Shown here one piece after another: positions 55,880-64,000 of a DNA stretch of 64,000 nt. The notes below the pieces were generated by a model that saw nothing but the letters and a program-made list of their open reading frames with translations, did no database searches and was not told the DNA's origin. The translations under genes and the position numbers were made by a program. The first letter of the stretch is position 1. Each line of letters starts with the position of its first letter. Source of the DNA: JACCZX01 sp963791315 (lineage in GTDB: Bacteria > Pseudomonadota > Gammaproteobacteria > Burkholderiales > Burkholderiaceae_F); the NCBI GenBank assembly GCA_963791315.1, contig CAWBRQ010000010.1, positions 12,892 through 76,891 of the forward strand, given 5' to 3'.

Positions 55880-56441
55880 TTATTTGAGCCGAACGAGTTG
55901 AACGTCGATGCCGTTTTCCGCCATCGTTTTGCGAATGCGGTTGACATCTTCGAGGTTGCCGTAGGGGCCTAGCCGTACGCGATACAAGCGTCGTGCCGTC
56001 CTGCTCGCGCGGGATTACGCGGGCATCGAAGCCCAGCAGCGCCAGCCTTGCCCGCATCGAGTCGGCATCGTCCGGCGTTCGAAATGCGCCAGCCTGCAGC
56101 AGGAAGCGCGAATCGTCGGCGGGGAAAACATTGCCCTTCTCAGCCGGCGGAGGCGCGGCTTTCGGATCGGTCGCCGGGTCGATCTTTGGTGGATCGGGCA
56201 CGGCGGCTTTGGTCGGCGCATGGGTGTAAAGCGGTTTGTTCGGATCGGGTAACGGGCCACTTCCTGCCGGGTTCACATTCTCGCTGGCCGGCCGTACTTT
56301 GTTGACGAACGGCACCGGCGCGTTGGTAATAAAAAGCGCCACCGCGACAGCGATAGCCAAGCCGAGCACCAGGCCACCGACAAAGCCGACCAGTGTTGTT
56401 CCGCGTTGCGAGGTTTCAGACACGTTTTTCGGTTCGTTCAC
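55880..56441 (-). CDS. SPOR-domain membrane protein (frame broken once)
   Basis: Removing one base at 55986-55987 gives a 186-residue protein (GTTLYRVRLGPYGNLEDVNR after the join). A short cytoplasmic N-terminus, one transmembrane helix (LVGFVGGLVLGLAIAVAVAL), a Pro/Ala-rich periplasmic linker and a C-terminal SPOR domain (RFLLQAGAFRTPDDADSMRA) are present. SPOR domains bind septal peptidoglycan lacking stem peptides, so a place at the division site is likely. The start overlaps the argS stop by four bases. Confidence 0.82.
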
Positions 56442-58175
56442 ATGCGTTGCGGCGCTGAAACGCCGAGTAACCCTAGCCCGTTCGACAAGACCTGCCGCGT
56501 AGCCAGCAGCAGCGCCAGCCGAGCATTGCGCGTGCCCTCTTCTTCGACCAGCACGCGCTCGGCATTGTAGTAGGCGTGAAAATCGGCCGAGAGTTCCTTC
56601 AGGTACGAAGCCACCTGATGAGGGGCGGCGTCGCGTGCCGCGTCCGCAATGGTCGCTGGGTAGTCAGCCAGCCGGTTCATCAATGCCTGTTCGCGCGCGC
56701 TTTGCAGCGGCGAGAGGGCGACGTGCGTGATCGTAGGGACGGTGAACCCTTTTTCTTCCGCCTGCGCCAGCACCGAACAGATGCGCGCGTGAGCGTACTG
56801 AACGTAGTACACCGGATTCTCGTCCGATCTGGAGACCGCTAGGTCGACGTCGAACACGAATTCGGCGTCGGGTTTGCGTGAAACGAGAAAAAACCGCGTC
56901 GCATCGCGCCCCACCCAATCCAGCAGGTCGCGCAAGGTCACATAAGTTCCGGCGCGCTTGCTCATCTTGACTTCTTCGCCGTCCTTGGTTACGCGCAGCA
57001 TCTTGTGCAGCACGTAGTCCGGATAGCCGTTTGGCACCTTCATTCCCAACGACTTTGCTGCCGCCCTTAGTCCGGCCCGTACGCGCGCGACGGTTCCATA
57101 GTGATCAGTGCCCTGCACATTGACTACCTTTTCAAACCCGCGCTGCAGCTTTGTGGTGTGGTAGGCGACATCGGGCACAAAGTAGGTGTAGGTGCCATCC
57201 GACTTGCGCATCACCCGGTCTTTGTCGTCAATCGGGGGCCCGCCGAGCCCCGCGAACTCGCCGTCGCCACCGATGGCGGTGGTCTTCAGCCAGAGCGCGC
57301 CTTCGTGTTCGTACGTCATGCCCGATGCCACCATCGCCTCAACCGTGGACGTCACCTTTCCGTCGCTGTACAGAGATGATTCGAGGAAGTAGCTGTCGAA
57401 ATGAACGCCGAGCGCCGCCAGGTCGCGATCCTGTTCGTTTCGCAGATAGGCGACGGCAAACTGCTGAATCGCATTGAGATCGTCGACGCCACCGCTCGCG
57501 GCTATGACATTGCCGTCGCGCTCGATCGTGGCATGTGCTAGGTAGTCGCGCGCGATTTCGGCAATGTATTCGCCGCGGTATCCAGTTTCGGGAAACGCGA
57601 TGACTTCACCTTTCAATTCTTTCGCGCGCGCCTGGACTGAAAGCGCCAGCGTTGCGATCTGCACGCCGGCGTCGTTGTAGTAGAACTCGCGCGTCACGTC
57701 CCAGCCTTGCGCGGTTAGCAAGTTGGCCAGCGCATCGCCGAGTGCCGCTTGCCTGGCGTGTCCCAGATGAAGAGGTCCGGTCGGGTTGGCGGATACGAAC
57801 TCAACCATCACCCGCTCGCCAGCGTGCACGTCGCTGACGCCGAAGCGGTCGGCTTGCTGCAACACGTCGCGCACGACTTGCTGCCGGGCACCGGCTGCGA
57901 GTCGCAAGTTGATGAATCCGGGCCCGGCCACTTCGACCGTGTCGAGCAGCGATGAAAAATCGTCGGTGCCACGCATCGCTGCCACGATTTCGGCGGCCAC
58001 TTCACGTGGATTTTTCTTTTGTGCCTTGGCGATCTGCAGGGCGACGTTGGTTGCGATGTCGCCGTGCGCTTCTACCTTCGGCCGCTCAAGTGTGATGGGA
58101 ATACCCGTGACGCCAAGCCGCGCAGCAGGCGTTTTCGATCAAGCCGACGAGTTGTTGTTTATGCAAGGGAAGCAT
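56438..58175 (-). CDS. argS: arginyl-tRNA synthetase (frame broken once)
   Basis: Removing one base at 58115-58116 restores the N-terminal tRNA-binding domain and a 578-residue enzyme (GVTGIPITLERPKVEAHGD). The class I HIGH motif is HLGH in NPTGPLHLGHARQAAL; KMSK is KMSKRAG near residue 370. The C-terminal helical domain (HAYYNAERVLVEEEGTRNAR) binds the anticodon. It charges tRNA-Arg. The start is ATG 58175 (MLPLHKQQLV). Confidence 0.92.
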
Positions 58176-58324
58176 CGCGACGCTCAATGTGCGCCAAATC
58201 ACGCAAAGCCGCGCAGTTTACTTAGCAAGTGCGCCACTGGCCCGCAGCCACGAGTCGGTCTCGATTTCACCCTTAGAATGAAAATGGCACCTAGCCTCAA
58301 AACTATTCAATAACGAGGGAGACC

Positions 58325-59341
58325 ATGAACCGACGCCGACTTCTGAAATCTGCCGCAATTGCAGGCATGTCCAGCGCGCTTCCTTTGCCGCTGCTGGCGC
58401 AGCAACAGCGCGCTATTTGCTACAACTGCCCGCCCGAATGGGCCGACTGGGGCGGCATGCTGAAGCTGATTAATCAGCGTCTGAACATTTCGGTGCCGCC
58501 TGACAACAAGAACTCGGGCCAATCGCTGGCAGCGCTGATCGCGGAGAAGGGCAACCCCGTCGCCGACGTGACGTACCTCGGTGGTCAAGTCGGCCCGCAG
58601 GCGCGCGAAGCAGGGGTTCTGGCCCCATACAAGCCGCAGCGCTGGAACGATATTCCGGCTGGGCTGAAAGATCCCGAGGGCTATTGGTTCACGATCCACT
58701 CCGGCACGTTGGGCTTATTCATCAACACGGCCGCGCTGCGCGGCAAGCCGGTGCCGCGCTCGTGGCGCGATCTGACCAATCCTGACTACAAAGGCATGGT
58801 TGGCTATCTGAATCCAGCCAGTGCCGCCGTCGGACAAGTCGGTGTGATCGCGGTCAACCTCGCGCTCGGTGGTACTTACGAGAACCTCGATCCTGCCATC
58901 GCATACTTTAAGCAGTTGCAGGCGAACAATCCGATTGTGCCGACACAGACGGCGTATGCGCGCGTTTTGTCGGGCGAGATCCCGATTCTGTTCGACTACG
59001 ATTTCAACGCCTATCGAGCGCAGTACACCGACAAGGCACCGGTGCAGTTTGTCATTCCGCGCGAAGGTACACAGCAACTGCCGTACGTGATGGGACTTGT
59101 TGCACGCGGCCCGAATCCTGAGCAGGGCAAGAAAATGCTGGACTTTCTGTTGTCCGACGAGGGGCAGCGACATTGGGCGAATGCATTTTTGCGACCGGTA
59201 TTCCCGGCGGCGATGAGTGCGGAAGTGCGCTCGCGCTTCGTGGCCGATTCCGAATACGCGCGCGCACAGCCGATCGACGTCTTCAAGCTTTCGAGCGTAG
59301 CCAAGGTGATCGGCGAGCGGTATCGGAAAGACGTGGGATGA
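58325..59341 (+). CDS. ABC transporter substrate-binding protein, family 1/6 type
   Basis: A 338-residue periplasmic protein after a leader (MNRRRLLKSAAIAGMSSALP), possibly Tat because of the RRRLLK start. The ribosome site is gagggaga. The fold is that of the Fe3+/polyamine/phosphonate receptor group (DVTYLGGQVGPQAREAGVLAP, HSGTLGLFINTAAL, DYKGMVGYLNPASA). It is the first gene of a six-gene operon with two permeases, an ATPase, a phosphodiesterase and a glyoxalase-fold protein. The ligand is unknown; the downstream hydrolase makes an organophosphate or phosphonate the best guess. Confidence 0.85.
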   Translation: MNRRRLLKSAAIAGMSSALPLPLLAQQQRAICYNCPPEWADWGGMLKLINQRLNISVPPDNKNSGQSLAALIAEKGNPVADVTYLGGQVGPQAREAGVLAPYKPQRWNDIPAGLKDPEGYWFTIHSGTLGLFINTAALRGKPVPRSWRDLTNPDYKGMVGYLNPASAAVGQVGVIAVNLALGGTYENLDPAIAYFKQLQANNPIVPTQTAYARVLSGEIPILFDYDFNAYRAQYTDKAPVQFVIPREGTQQLPYVMGLVARGPNPEQGKKMLDFLLSDEGQRHWANAFLRPVFPAAMSAEVRSRFVADSEYARAQPIDVFKLSSVAKVIGERYRKDVG

Positions 59342-59359
59342 GGCAGTGGTGAGCCAAGG

Positions 59360-60244
59360 GTGACTCGAGCGGCTGAAAGCCACTCTGTCGCGAAGCCGGT
59401 TTCTTTGCGCCGGCTTCGCACCCCGCTCGGCAACGATGGCCCGATTCTGCTGTGGCTGCTGCTGCCGGCAGCGATCGTCTTCACCGCTTTTTTTCTTCTG
59501 CCTCTGGGCAACCTGTTCCTGATTGGTGGCTCGGGCGAACGCGGCTGGGGTGCGTATACGGCGGTGCTGACTGATACGCAATATCTGAGCAGCTTGGTGT
59601 CGACGATCGCGCTGGCCGCGGCGACCACGGCTGCGACCTTGTTCATTTCAGGCATCACCGGGGTGTTTCTGACGCGCGCGCGTTTCCGCGGGCGTGCTCT
59701 GCTGGCGGCGCTGCTGACGCTGCCGCTCGCGTTTCCCGGTGTCGTAATCGGTTTCATGGTGATCATGCTGGCGGGCCGGCAGGGTTTGATCCCGGACATC
59801 AGTGAGCGACTGATCGGCGAGCGGATCGTCTTTGCCTATTCGATGGCGGGACTGTTCCTCGGTTACTTGTACTTTTCGATTCCGCGCACGATTCTCACGG
59901 TAATGGCCGCTGCGGAAAAGCTCGACCAGCGGCTGGAAGAAGCGGCACGCTCGCTGGGTGCGGGGCCACTGCGCGTCGTCAGCGACGTGATCGTGCCTGC
60001 GCTGAAGCCTGCATTGTTGTCGGCCGGCGCAATCTGTTTCGCTACGGCGATGGGCGCGTTCGGAACAGCGTTCACGCTGGCGACTCGAATCAACGTCCTG
60101 CCGATGGTGATCTACACCGAGTTCACGTTGCAGGCGAATGTCGCGACGGCGGCCGCGCTGTCATTCGTGCTCGGCGCGCTGACGTGGGCGGTGCTGGCCA
60201 CCGTTCGCACCGCGGCTGGCACCACCGTGGCGGCCGCCGGGTAA
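59360..60244 (+). CDS. ABC transporter permease
   Basis: A 294-residue inner-membrane protein from GTG 59360, with six helices. The EAA loop that contacts the ATPase is EEAARSLGAGPLRVVSDVIV. It resembles the PotB/PhnU-like permeases. It pairs with the next permease, whose ATG overlaps its stop (TAATG). Confidence 0.88.
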   Translation: MTRAAESHSVAKPVSLRRLRTPLGNDGPILLWLLLPAAIVFTAFFLLPLGNLFLIGGSGERGWGAYTAVLTDTQYLSSLVSTIALAAATTAATLFISGITGVFLTRARFRGRALLAALLTLPLAFPGVVIGFMVIMLAGRQGLIPDISERLIGERIVFAYSMAGLFLGYLYFSIPRTILTVMAAAEKLDQRLEEAARSLGAGPLRVVSDVIVPALKPALLSAGAICFATAMGAFGTAFTLATRINVLPMVIYTEFTLQANVATAAALSFVLGALTWAVLATVRTAAGTTVAAAG

Positions 60245-61059
60245 TGCGCCGCTCGATCTGGTTCTGGCCGCTGCTTGCGTTCACGATCGTCGTGTGCGCG
60301 TTTCTGATCGTTCCGGTAGGCATGTCGATGCTCGCCGGCGTGACGCGCAATTACTTTATCGGGATCGACAGTGGTTTGACGCTGGAATGGGTGATCAAGG
60401 TCTGGACTGATTACCGTCACACGATCCTTCTTTCGATACAGATTGCGCTGGCGTGCCTCGCATGCACGCTCGTGCTCGGCGTGCCCGCTGCTTATGCGTT
60501 GGCGCGCGCCAACAATGCCGCGACGCGGGTCGTTGAAGAACTGCTAGTGATGCCGGTTGCGATTCCGGGCCTTGCGACCGCGCTCGCACTGATCGTTACG
60601 TTTGGCAATTGGGGTGGGTTTCGCCGCAGCTGGCTGATCATCCTCGTCGGTCACGTGCTGTTCACGCTGCCGTTCATGGTGCGCAGCGTGCTCGCGGTGC
60701 TGGCGTCGATCGATCTGAAGTCACTCGAAGAGGGCGCGCGCAGCCTGGGCGCCAATTTCAGACAGCGGTTTTTCGGCATCGTGTTGCCCAACTGCCGCGC
60801 CGGCATCGTTGCTGGCTCGCTGATGGTGGTGACGTTGTCGATCGGCGAATTCAACATGACGCTGTTGTTGCACACTCCTTTGACGCCGACGTTGCCGGTC
60901 GGGCTGGCTGACGCGTACGCCTCGCTGCGACTCGAAGTCGGGTCCGCCTACACGCTGATCTTTTTCATCATCATCATTCCGCTGCTGATCGCGCTGCAGT
61001 GGGCGTCGCAGCCGGTGAACCTAGCGCGCTCCGCGCAAGAGCGACGTGTGGCGACATGA
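60244..61059 (+). CDS. ABC transporter permease
   Basis: A 271-residue permease with six helices and the EAA loop LEEGARSLGANFRQRFFGIV. It is of the PotC/PhnV type. It forms the translocation pore with the preceding permease. The stop overlaps the ATPase start (ATGA). Confidence 0.88.
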   Translation: MRRSIWFWPLLAFTIVVCAFLIVPVGMSMLAGVTRNYFIGIDSGLTLEWVIKVWTDYRHTILLSIQIALACLACTLVLGVPAAYALARANNAATRVVEELLVMPVAIPGLATALALIVTFGNWGGFRRSWLIILVGHVLFTLPFMVRSVLAVLASIDLKSLEEGARSLGANFRQRFFGIVLPNCRAGIVAGSLMVVTLSIGEFNMTLLLHTPLTPTLPVGLADAYASLRLEVGSAYTLIFFIIIIPLLIALQWASQPVNLARSAQERRVAT

Positions 61060-62099
61060 GCGGTATTCCAATTCAGATCAACCGCTGCGGCAAGACATTC
61101 GACGACGGCACGCGCGCGCTCGAGCCGATCGATCTGGAAATCGCTGCCGGCGAAACGATTGTGCTGCTCGGACCCTCGGGCTGCGGCAAGACGACGACAC
61201 TGCGCATCATCGGGGGCCTGGAGTCGCCCGACAGCGGTGGACAAGTATTTTTTGACGGCGTCGATGTCACACCTGTGCCGATCGAGAAGCGCAACGTCGG
61301 GATGGTGTTTCAGAGTTACGCGCTGTTTCCGAACATGTCGGTCGCTGGCAATGTTGAGTACGGCTTGAAGGTGCGCGGCATGCCGCTTGCGCAGCGCACT
61401 GCGCGCGTCAACGAAATGCTGGCGATGATGCATATCGAGCCGCTCGCGCAGCGCCGAGTCGATCAACTGTCGGGCGGCCAGCGGCAGCGCGTTGCGCTGG
61501 CCCGCGCGATCGCGACGCGCCCGCGTGTGCTGCTGCTCGATGAACCGCTGACCGCGCTCGATGCCAAGCTGCGCGACAGCCTGCGCCTTGAGATTGACCG
61601 ATTGCTGCGCAGCCTGAACATTACGACCGTGTATGTCACGCACGACCAGGCTGAAGCGATGGCACTCGGTGATCGCATTGCAGTGATGGAGCATGGTCGC
61701 ATTGCGCAGATCGGATCGCCGCAGGATATTTACTGCGCACCGGCGAGCAGCTTCGTTGCCGACTTCATTGGCACGATGAACCGCGTCACCGGCGAAGTGC
61801 TCGGTAACACTCTCCGCTTCACTGGTGGCATTCTTCCATTGGGTCCGGATTCCGCGGGCGCGACCGTTGTGATGTTCCGGCCAGAGGACGTGCAACTCGT
61901 CTCGCATGCTGCGGCGAATTTCAGCGGCAAAGTCGTCAGTAGCTTTTTTTTAGGCGACCACACGAGACTGGTGATTGACGTCGGCGACGGTCAGTGGGTA
62001 ACGGTGCGCGCACAACAGCGCGCTCGCTTTGTCAGCGGCGAATCGGTCCATTGCGCGATCGAGCCCGGCTCGGTGCTGGCTGTAAAGTCTCAGCGATGA
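61056..62099 (+). CDS. ABC transporter ATP-binding protein
   Basis: A 347-residue ATPase of the PotA/FbpC type. Walker A is GPSGCGKTTT, signature LSGGQRQR, Walker B LLLDEPLTALDA and the switch His in YVTHDQAEAM. A C-terminal TOBE regulatory domain (VVMFRPEDVQLVS, FFLGDHTRLVIDVG) follows the nucleotide-binding domain. It drives the import complex of this operon. Confidence 0.9.
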   Translation: MSGIPIQINRCGKTFDDGTRALEPIDLEIAAGETIVLLGPSGCGKTTTLRIIGGLESPDSGGQVFFDGVDVTPVPIEKRNVGMVFQSYALFPNMSVAGNVEYGLKVRGMPLAQRTARVNEMLAMMHIEPLAQRRVDQLSGGQRQRVALARAIATRPRVLLLDEPLTALDAKLRDSLRLEIDRLLRSLNITTVYVTHDQAEAMALGDRIAVMEHGRIAQIGSPQDIYCAPASSFVADFIGTMNRVTGEVLGNTLRFTGGILPLGPDSAGATVVMFRPEDVQLVSHAAANFSGKVVSSFFLGDHTRLVIDVGDGQWVTVRAQQRARFVSGESVHCAIEPGSVLAVKSQR

Positions 62100-62908
62100 T
62101 CCTGTGCCAGATCAGCGACTTGCATATCAAGCCCGAGCGCAAACTCGCCTACGGAGTCGTTGACACGGCGGCGATGCTTGAGCGGTGCGTTGCGCATATC
62201 GGCGGTTTACCGCAACGGCCGGATGCCGTGATTGCGACCGGCGATCTGGTCGACGGGGGCACGCCGGCCGAGTACTCGCTGCTGCGCGAGTTGCTGGCGC
62301 CGTTGACGATGCCGCTCTACCTGATGCCGGGCAATCACGACGAGCGGCGTGCGATGCGGCAGGTATTTGATGATCATCTGTATTTGCAGTCGACATCCGC
62401 GTTCATTCAGTATGTGATCAACGACTTTCCACTGCGCGTAATCGCACTCGACACCGTGATTCCAGGGCAAAGCGGGGGCACGCTGTGCGACGAGCGATTG
62501 GCGTGGCTCGAGGGTTCGCTCGCTGCGTCCGGAAAGCCCACCTTAATCGCGTTGCATCACCCACCGTTTCTTACCGGCATCGGCCATATGGACCGCATAG
62601 CGCTCGATTCATCGATCAAGCTTGAGCAAATCGTTGTGCGGTATCCGCAGGTCGAACGTGTCATTGCCGGCCACCTGCACCGCCCGATCACCGTGCGTTT
62701 CGGCGGTACCGTCGCCAGCACCTGCCCGAGCCCCGCGCACCAAGTGGTGCTCGATATCGCGCGCGACGGCGCAGACCACTTCATCATGGAGCCGCCGGCC
62801 TTTCAGCTGCACTGGTGGAACGGACAGCGGCTGGTCACACACACCGAGTACATCGGTGATTTCGGCCCGTCGTATCCGTTCCGCGAAAGCGGAAAGCTTA
62901 TCGATTGA
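62096..62908 (+). CDS. calcineurin-like phosphodiesterase, GpdQ-like
   Basis: A 270-residue dinuclear-metal phosphoesterase. The metal motifs are QISDLHIKPE, ATGDLVDGGTP, MPGNHDERRA, ALHHPPFL and GHLHRPIT, all in class III order. The overall pattern is like glycerophosphodiesterase GpdQ of Enterobacter, with VDTVIPGQSGG-type sequence (ALDTVIPGQ). It probably cleaves a phosphodiester imported by the transporter, or a phosphonate monoester. The start overlaps the ATPase stop (ATGA). Confidence 0.85.
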   Translation: MILCQISDLHIKPERKLAYGVVDTAAMLERCVAHIGGLPQRPDAVIATGDLVDGGTPAEYSLLRELLAPLTMPLYLMPGNHDERRAMRQVFDDHLYLQSTSAFIQYVINDFPLRVIALDTVIPGQSGGTLCDERLAWLEGSLAASGKPTLIALHHPPFLTGIGHMDRIALDSSIKLEQIVVRYPQVERVIAGHLHRPITVRFGGTVASTCPSPAHQVVLDIARDGADHFIMEPPAFQLHWWNGQRLVTHTEYIGDFGPSYPFRESGKLID

Positions 62909-62918
62909 TGGGTGTTTG

Positions 62919-63581
62919 ATGAGGCGCAGCGAACTTGACCATATCGTTATCGGGTCTGCGACTCTCGATGAAGGCATCGACTGGGTCGAACAACAGCTGG
63001 GCGCGCGCCCTGCAAGCGGTGGTCAGCATGTCGCGATGGGTACGCACAATGCGCTACTGAAGCTTGGTGCGCGGTCGTACCTCGAAGTTATCGCAATCGA
63101 TCCGGACGGAATCGCGCCTGCCCGACCGCGCTGGTTCGCGCTCGACGAGCCTGAGATGCAGGCACAACTTGCAGCCGGCCCGCGGCTGATCACGTGGGCC
63201 GTGCGCAGCGAATCTTTAGCTAACGCGTGCGCTCGCGTGCCGGACCTGGGTGAGATCCTTCCAATGAGTCGTGGTGACTTTCACTGGAAGATCGCGGTGC
63301 CCGAAAGCGGCTCGTTGGCGTGGGGAGGCGTCCTACCGACTGCGATTCAATGGATGCCGGCCGATGACGGCGCCGTCCACCATCCGTGTGACGTGCTCGA
63401 AGACAGCGGGTGCGAGCTGGTGCGGCTGCAGCTGTCGCATCCCGCCGCCGTGCTTGGCACCAGCGGTATCGTGGGAATGTTTCGCGAGCTGAAGATCATG
63501 GGGCCGGTCGACCTTGCACCTGGACCCAAGGTGCTGGCCGCGACGATTCGTACGCCGGCAGGCGAAGTTGTGCTGAGCTAG
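62919..63581 (+). CDS. glyoxalase/VOC-fold protein
   Basis: A 220-residue protein starting at ATG 62919, with the beta-alpha-beta-beta-beta opening of the vicinal-oxygen-chelate fold: LDHIVIGSATLDEGIDWVEQ, then GGQHVAMGTHNALLKLG and YLEVIAID. This matches the glyoxalase-like group with a duplicated fold in one chain. Metal ligands may be His in LDHIV and Glu in YLEV. It ends the phosphodiesterase operon; its reaction is unknown. The stop overlaps the convergent asparaginase stop. Confidence 0.75.
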   Translation: MRRSELDHIVIGSATLDEGIDWVEQQLGARPASGGQHVAMGTHNALLKLGARSYLEVIAIDPDGIAPARPRWFALDEPEMQAQLAAGPRLITWAVRSESLANACARVPDLGEILPMSRGDFHWKIAVPESGSLAWGGVLPTAIQWMPADDGAVHHPCDVLEDSGCELVRLQLSHPAAVLGTSGIVGMFRELKIMGPVDLAPGPKVLAATIRTPAGEVVLS

Positions 63582-64000
63582 TGACCGATCAGCTTTAACA
63601 CCGGCACGACGGCGCCGGTTTCGATGCCGCGATAGTTGCGAATCGGCGGGCAGTCGTAAACGGCCAGTGGAGTGCCGCTCGGATCTTCCAGTAGATCGAG
63701 TTGCTCGAGGACCTCGACGGTTGCTGCATGCACCGCGCGTGTGTTGCCGTCGGCGATCCTGATAGCGATGCCAAGCCCCTGTGAGCGCACACCGATCGTC
63801 TGCATACCGTCGGCGCCGGCCTTGCTGATCCAGTCGCCGCGTCCGCTCTGCGCGATCGCGAGATCCGCGCGGCGCGTACCCGACACAAGGTCCGGATGAT
63901 GGCTCATTGCGAACGTCAGGGCCTGCATCTCGGGCGACTCTTCGGCGGCGATTCGCGCATAAAGTTGCGCCAACCGCTTCAGCGGCATCGCAAAGTTCGG
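63578..64000 (-). CDS. asparaginase II-family protein, C-terminal part (start outside window)
   Basis: The frame is open to the window edge, so the 5' end lies beyond base 64000; 140 residues are visible. MSHHPDLVSGTRRADLAIAQ, WISKAGADGMQTIGVRSQGL and the ending AVVPVLKLI match the asparaginase II family (Rhizobium etli type), unrelated to E. coli AnsB. It hydrolyses asparagine to aspartate and ammonia. Catalytic residues upstream cannot be checked. Confidence 0.85.
   Translation of the reverse strand, partial: PNFAMPLKRLAQLYARIAAEESPEMQALTFAMSHHPDLVSGTRRADLAIAQSGRGDWISKAGADGMQTIGVRSQGLGIAIRIADGNTRAVHAATVEVLEQLDLLEDPSGTPLAVYDCPPIRNYRGIETGAVVPVLKLIGH

Overview
The window looks like a chromosomal segment of a betaproteobacterium, most likely Burkholderiales. 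It is GC-rich and almost fully coding, with no gene-free gap above 300 bases. The evidence for the lineage is the gene content and order: a DUF1840 protein, bTHX, a TorF porin next to glnK-amtB, ferrooxidans-type gshA with gshB and an EIIA/HPr/PtsI set, and argS-SPOR-dsbA. Genus cannot be set from the sequence alone. I saw no rRNA, tRNA, CRISPR array, phage or insertion sequence.

Layout. 0-9 kb: the end of an S9 peptidase, a VIT-domain protein, a small membrane protein with a clear terminator, creBC with a diguanylate cyclase, DUF1840, bTHX, a lipoprotein and a metallo-beta-lactamase-fold enzyme. 9.1-21.6 kb: a divergent catabolic locus. On the minus strand lie an RpiR regulator, a fused IolC kinase/DUF2090 aldolase, a hydroxyacid dehydrogenase, a periplasmic binding protein, an ABC permease and two SDR dehydrogenases. 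On the plus strand lie the second permease, two ATPases, a fourth ATPase-like protein without a signature motif, and an MmsA/IolA-type dehydrogenase. 21.7-34.4 kb: comM, a membrane-anchored nuclease-fold protein, ubiK, torF-glnK-amtB behind a sigma-54 promoter, an outer-membrane barrel, glutathione synthesis (gshA, gshB) and PTS phosphorelay genes. 34.4-47.9 kb, almost all minus strand: a bd-type oxidase, a DsbA-fold isomerase, a methyltransferase, two acyl-CoA dehydrogenases including isovaleryl-CoA dehydrogenase, RidA, an SDR, two LysE exporters, a thiolase, aceK and an ASCH-GNAT fusion. 48-58 kb: recQ, a lactamase-fold hydrolase, a phospholipase-D protein, metC, a BtuF-like protein, an SDR, dsbA, a SPOR protein and argS. 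58.3-64 kb: an ABC importer operon ending in a phosphodiesterase and a glyoxalase-fold protein, then an asparaginase cut by the window end.

Reading frames. Fifteen genes are interrupted. In every one of those I can restore the expected protein by removing single extra bases, 27 in all, and never by adding one. This one-sided pattern points to insertion-type sequencing or consensus errors rather than gene decay. I therefore list these as single genes spanning the breaks and give the break positions. A sixteenth gene, at 19462, may have a net two-base shift near its end.

Functional threads. The 9-21 kb locus has the lower half of the inositol-type route (kinase, aldolase, malonate-semialdehyde dehydrogenase) but not the upper half. 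It carries a branched-chain-type transporter instead of a sugar transporter, so its substrate is open. The 24.8-27.7 kb genes form a nitrogen-starvation unit. The 41-47 kb genes link leucine/acyl-CoA breakdown with the isocitrate branch point through aceK.
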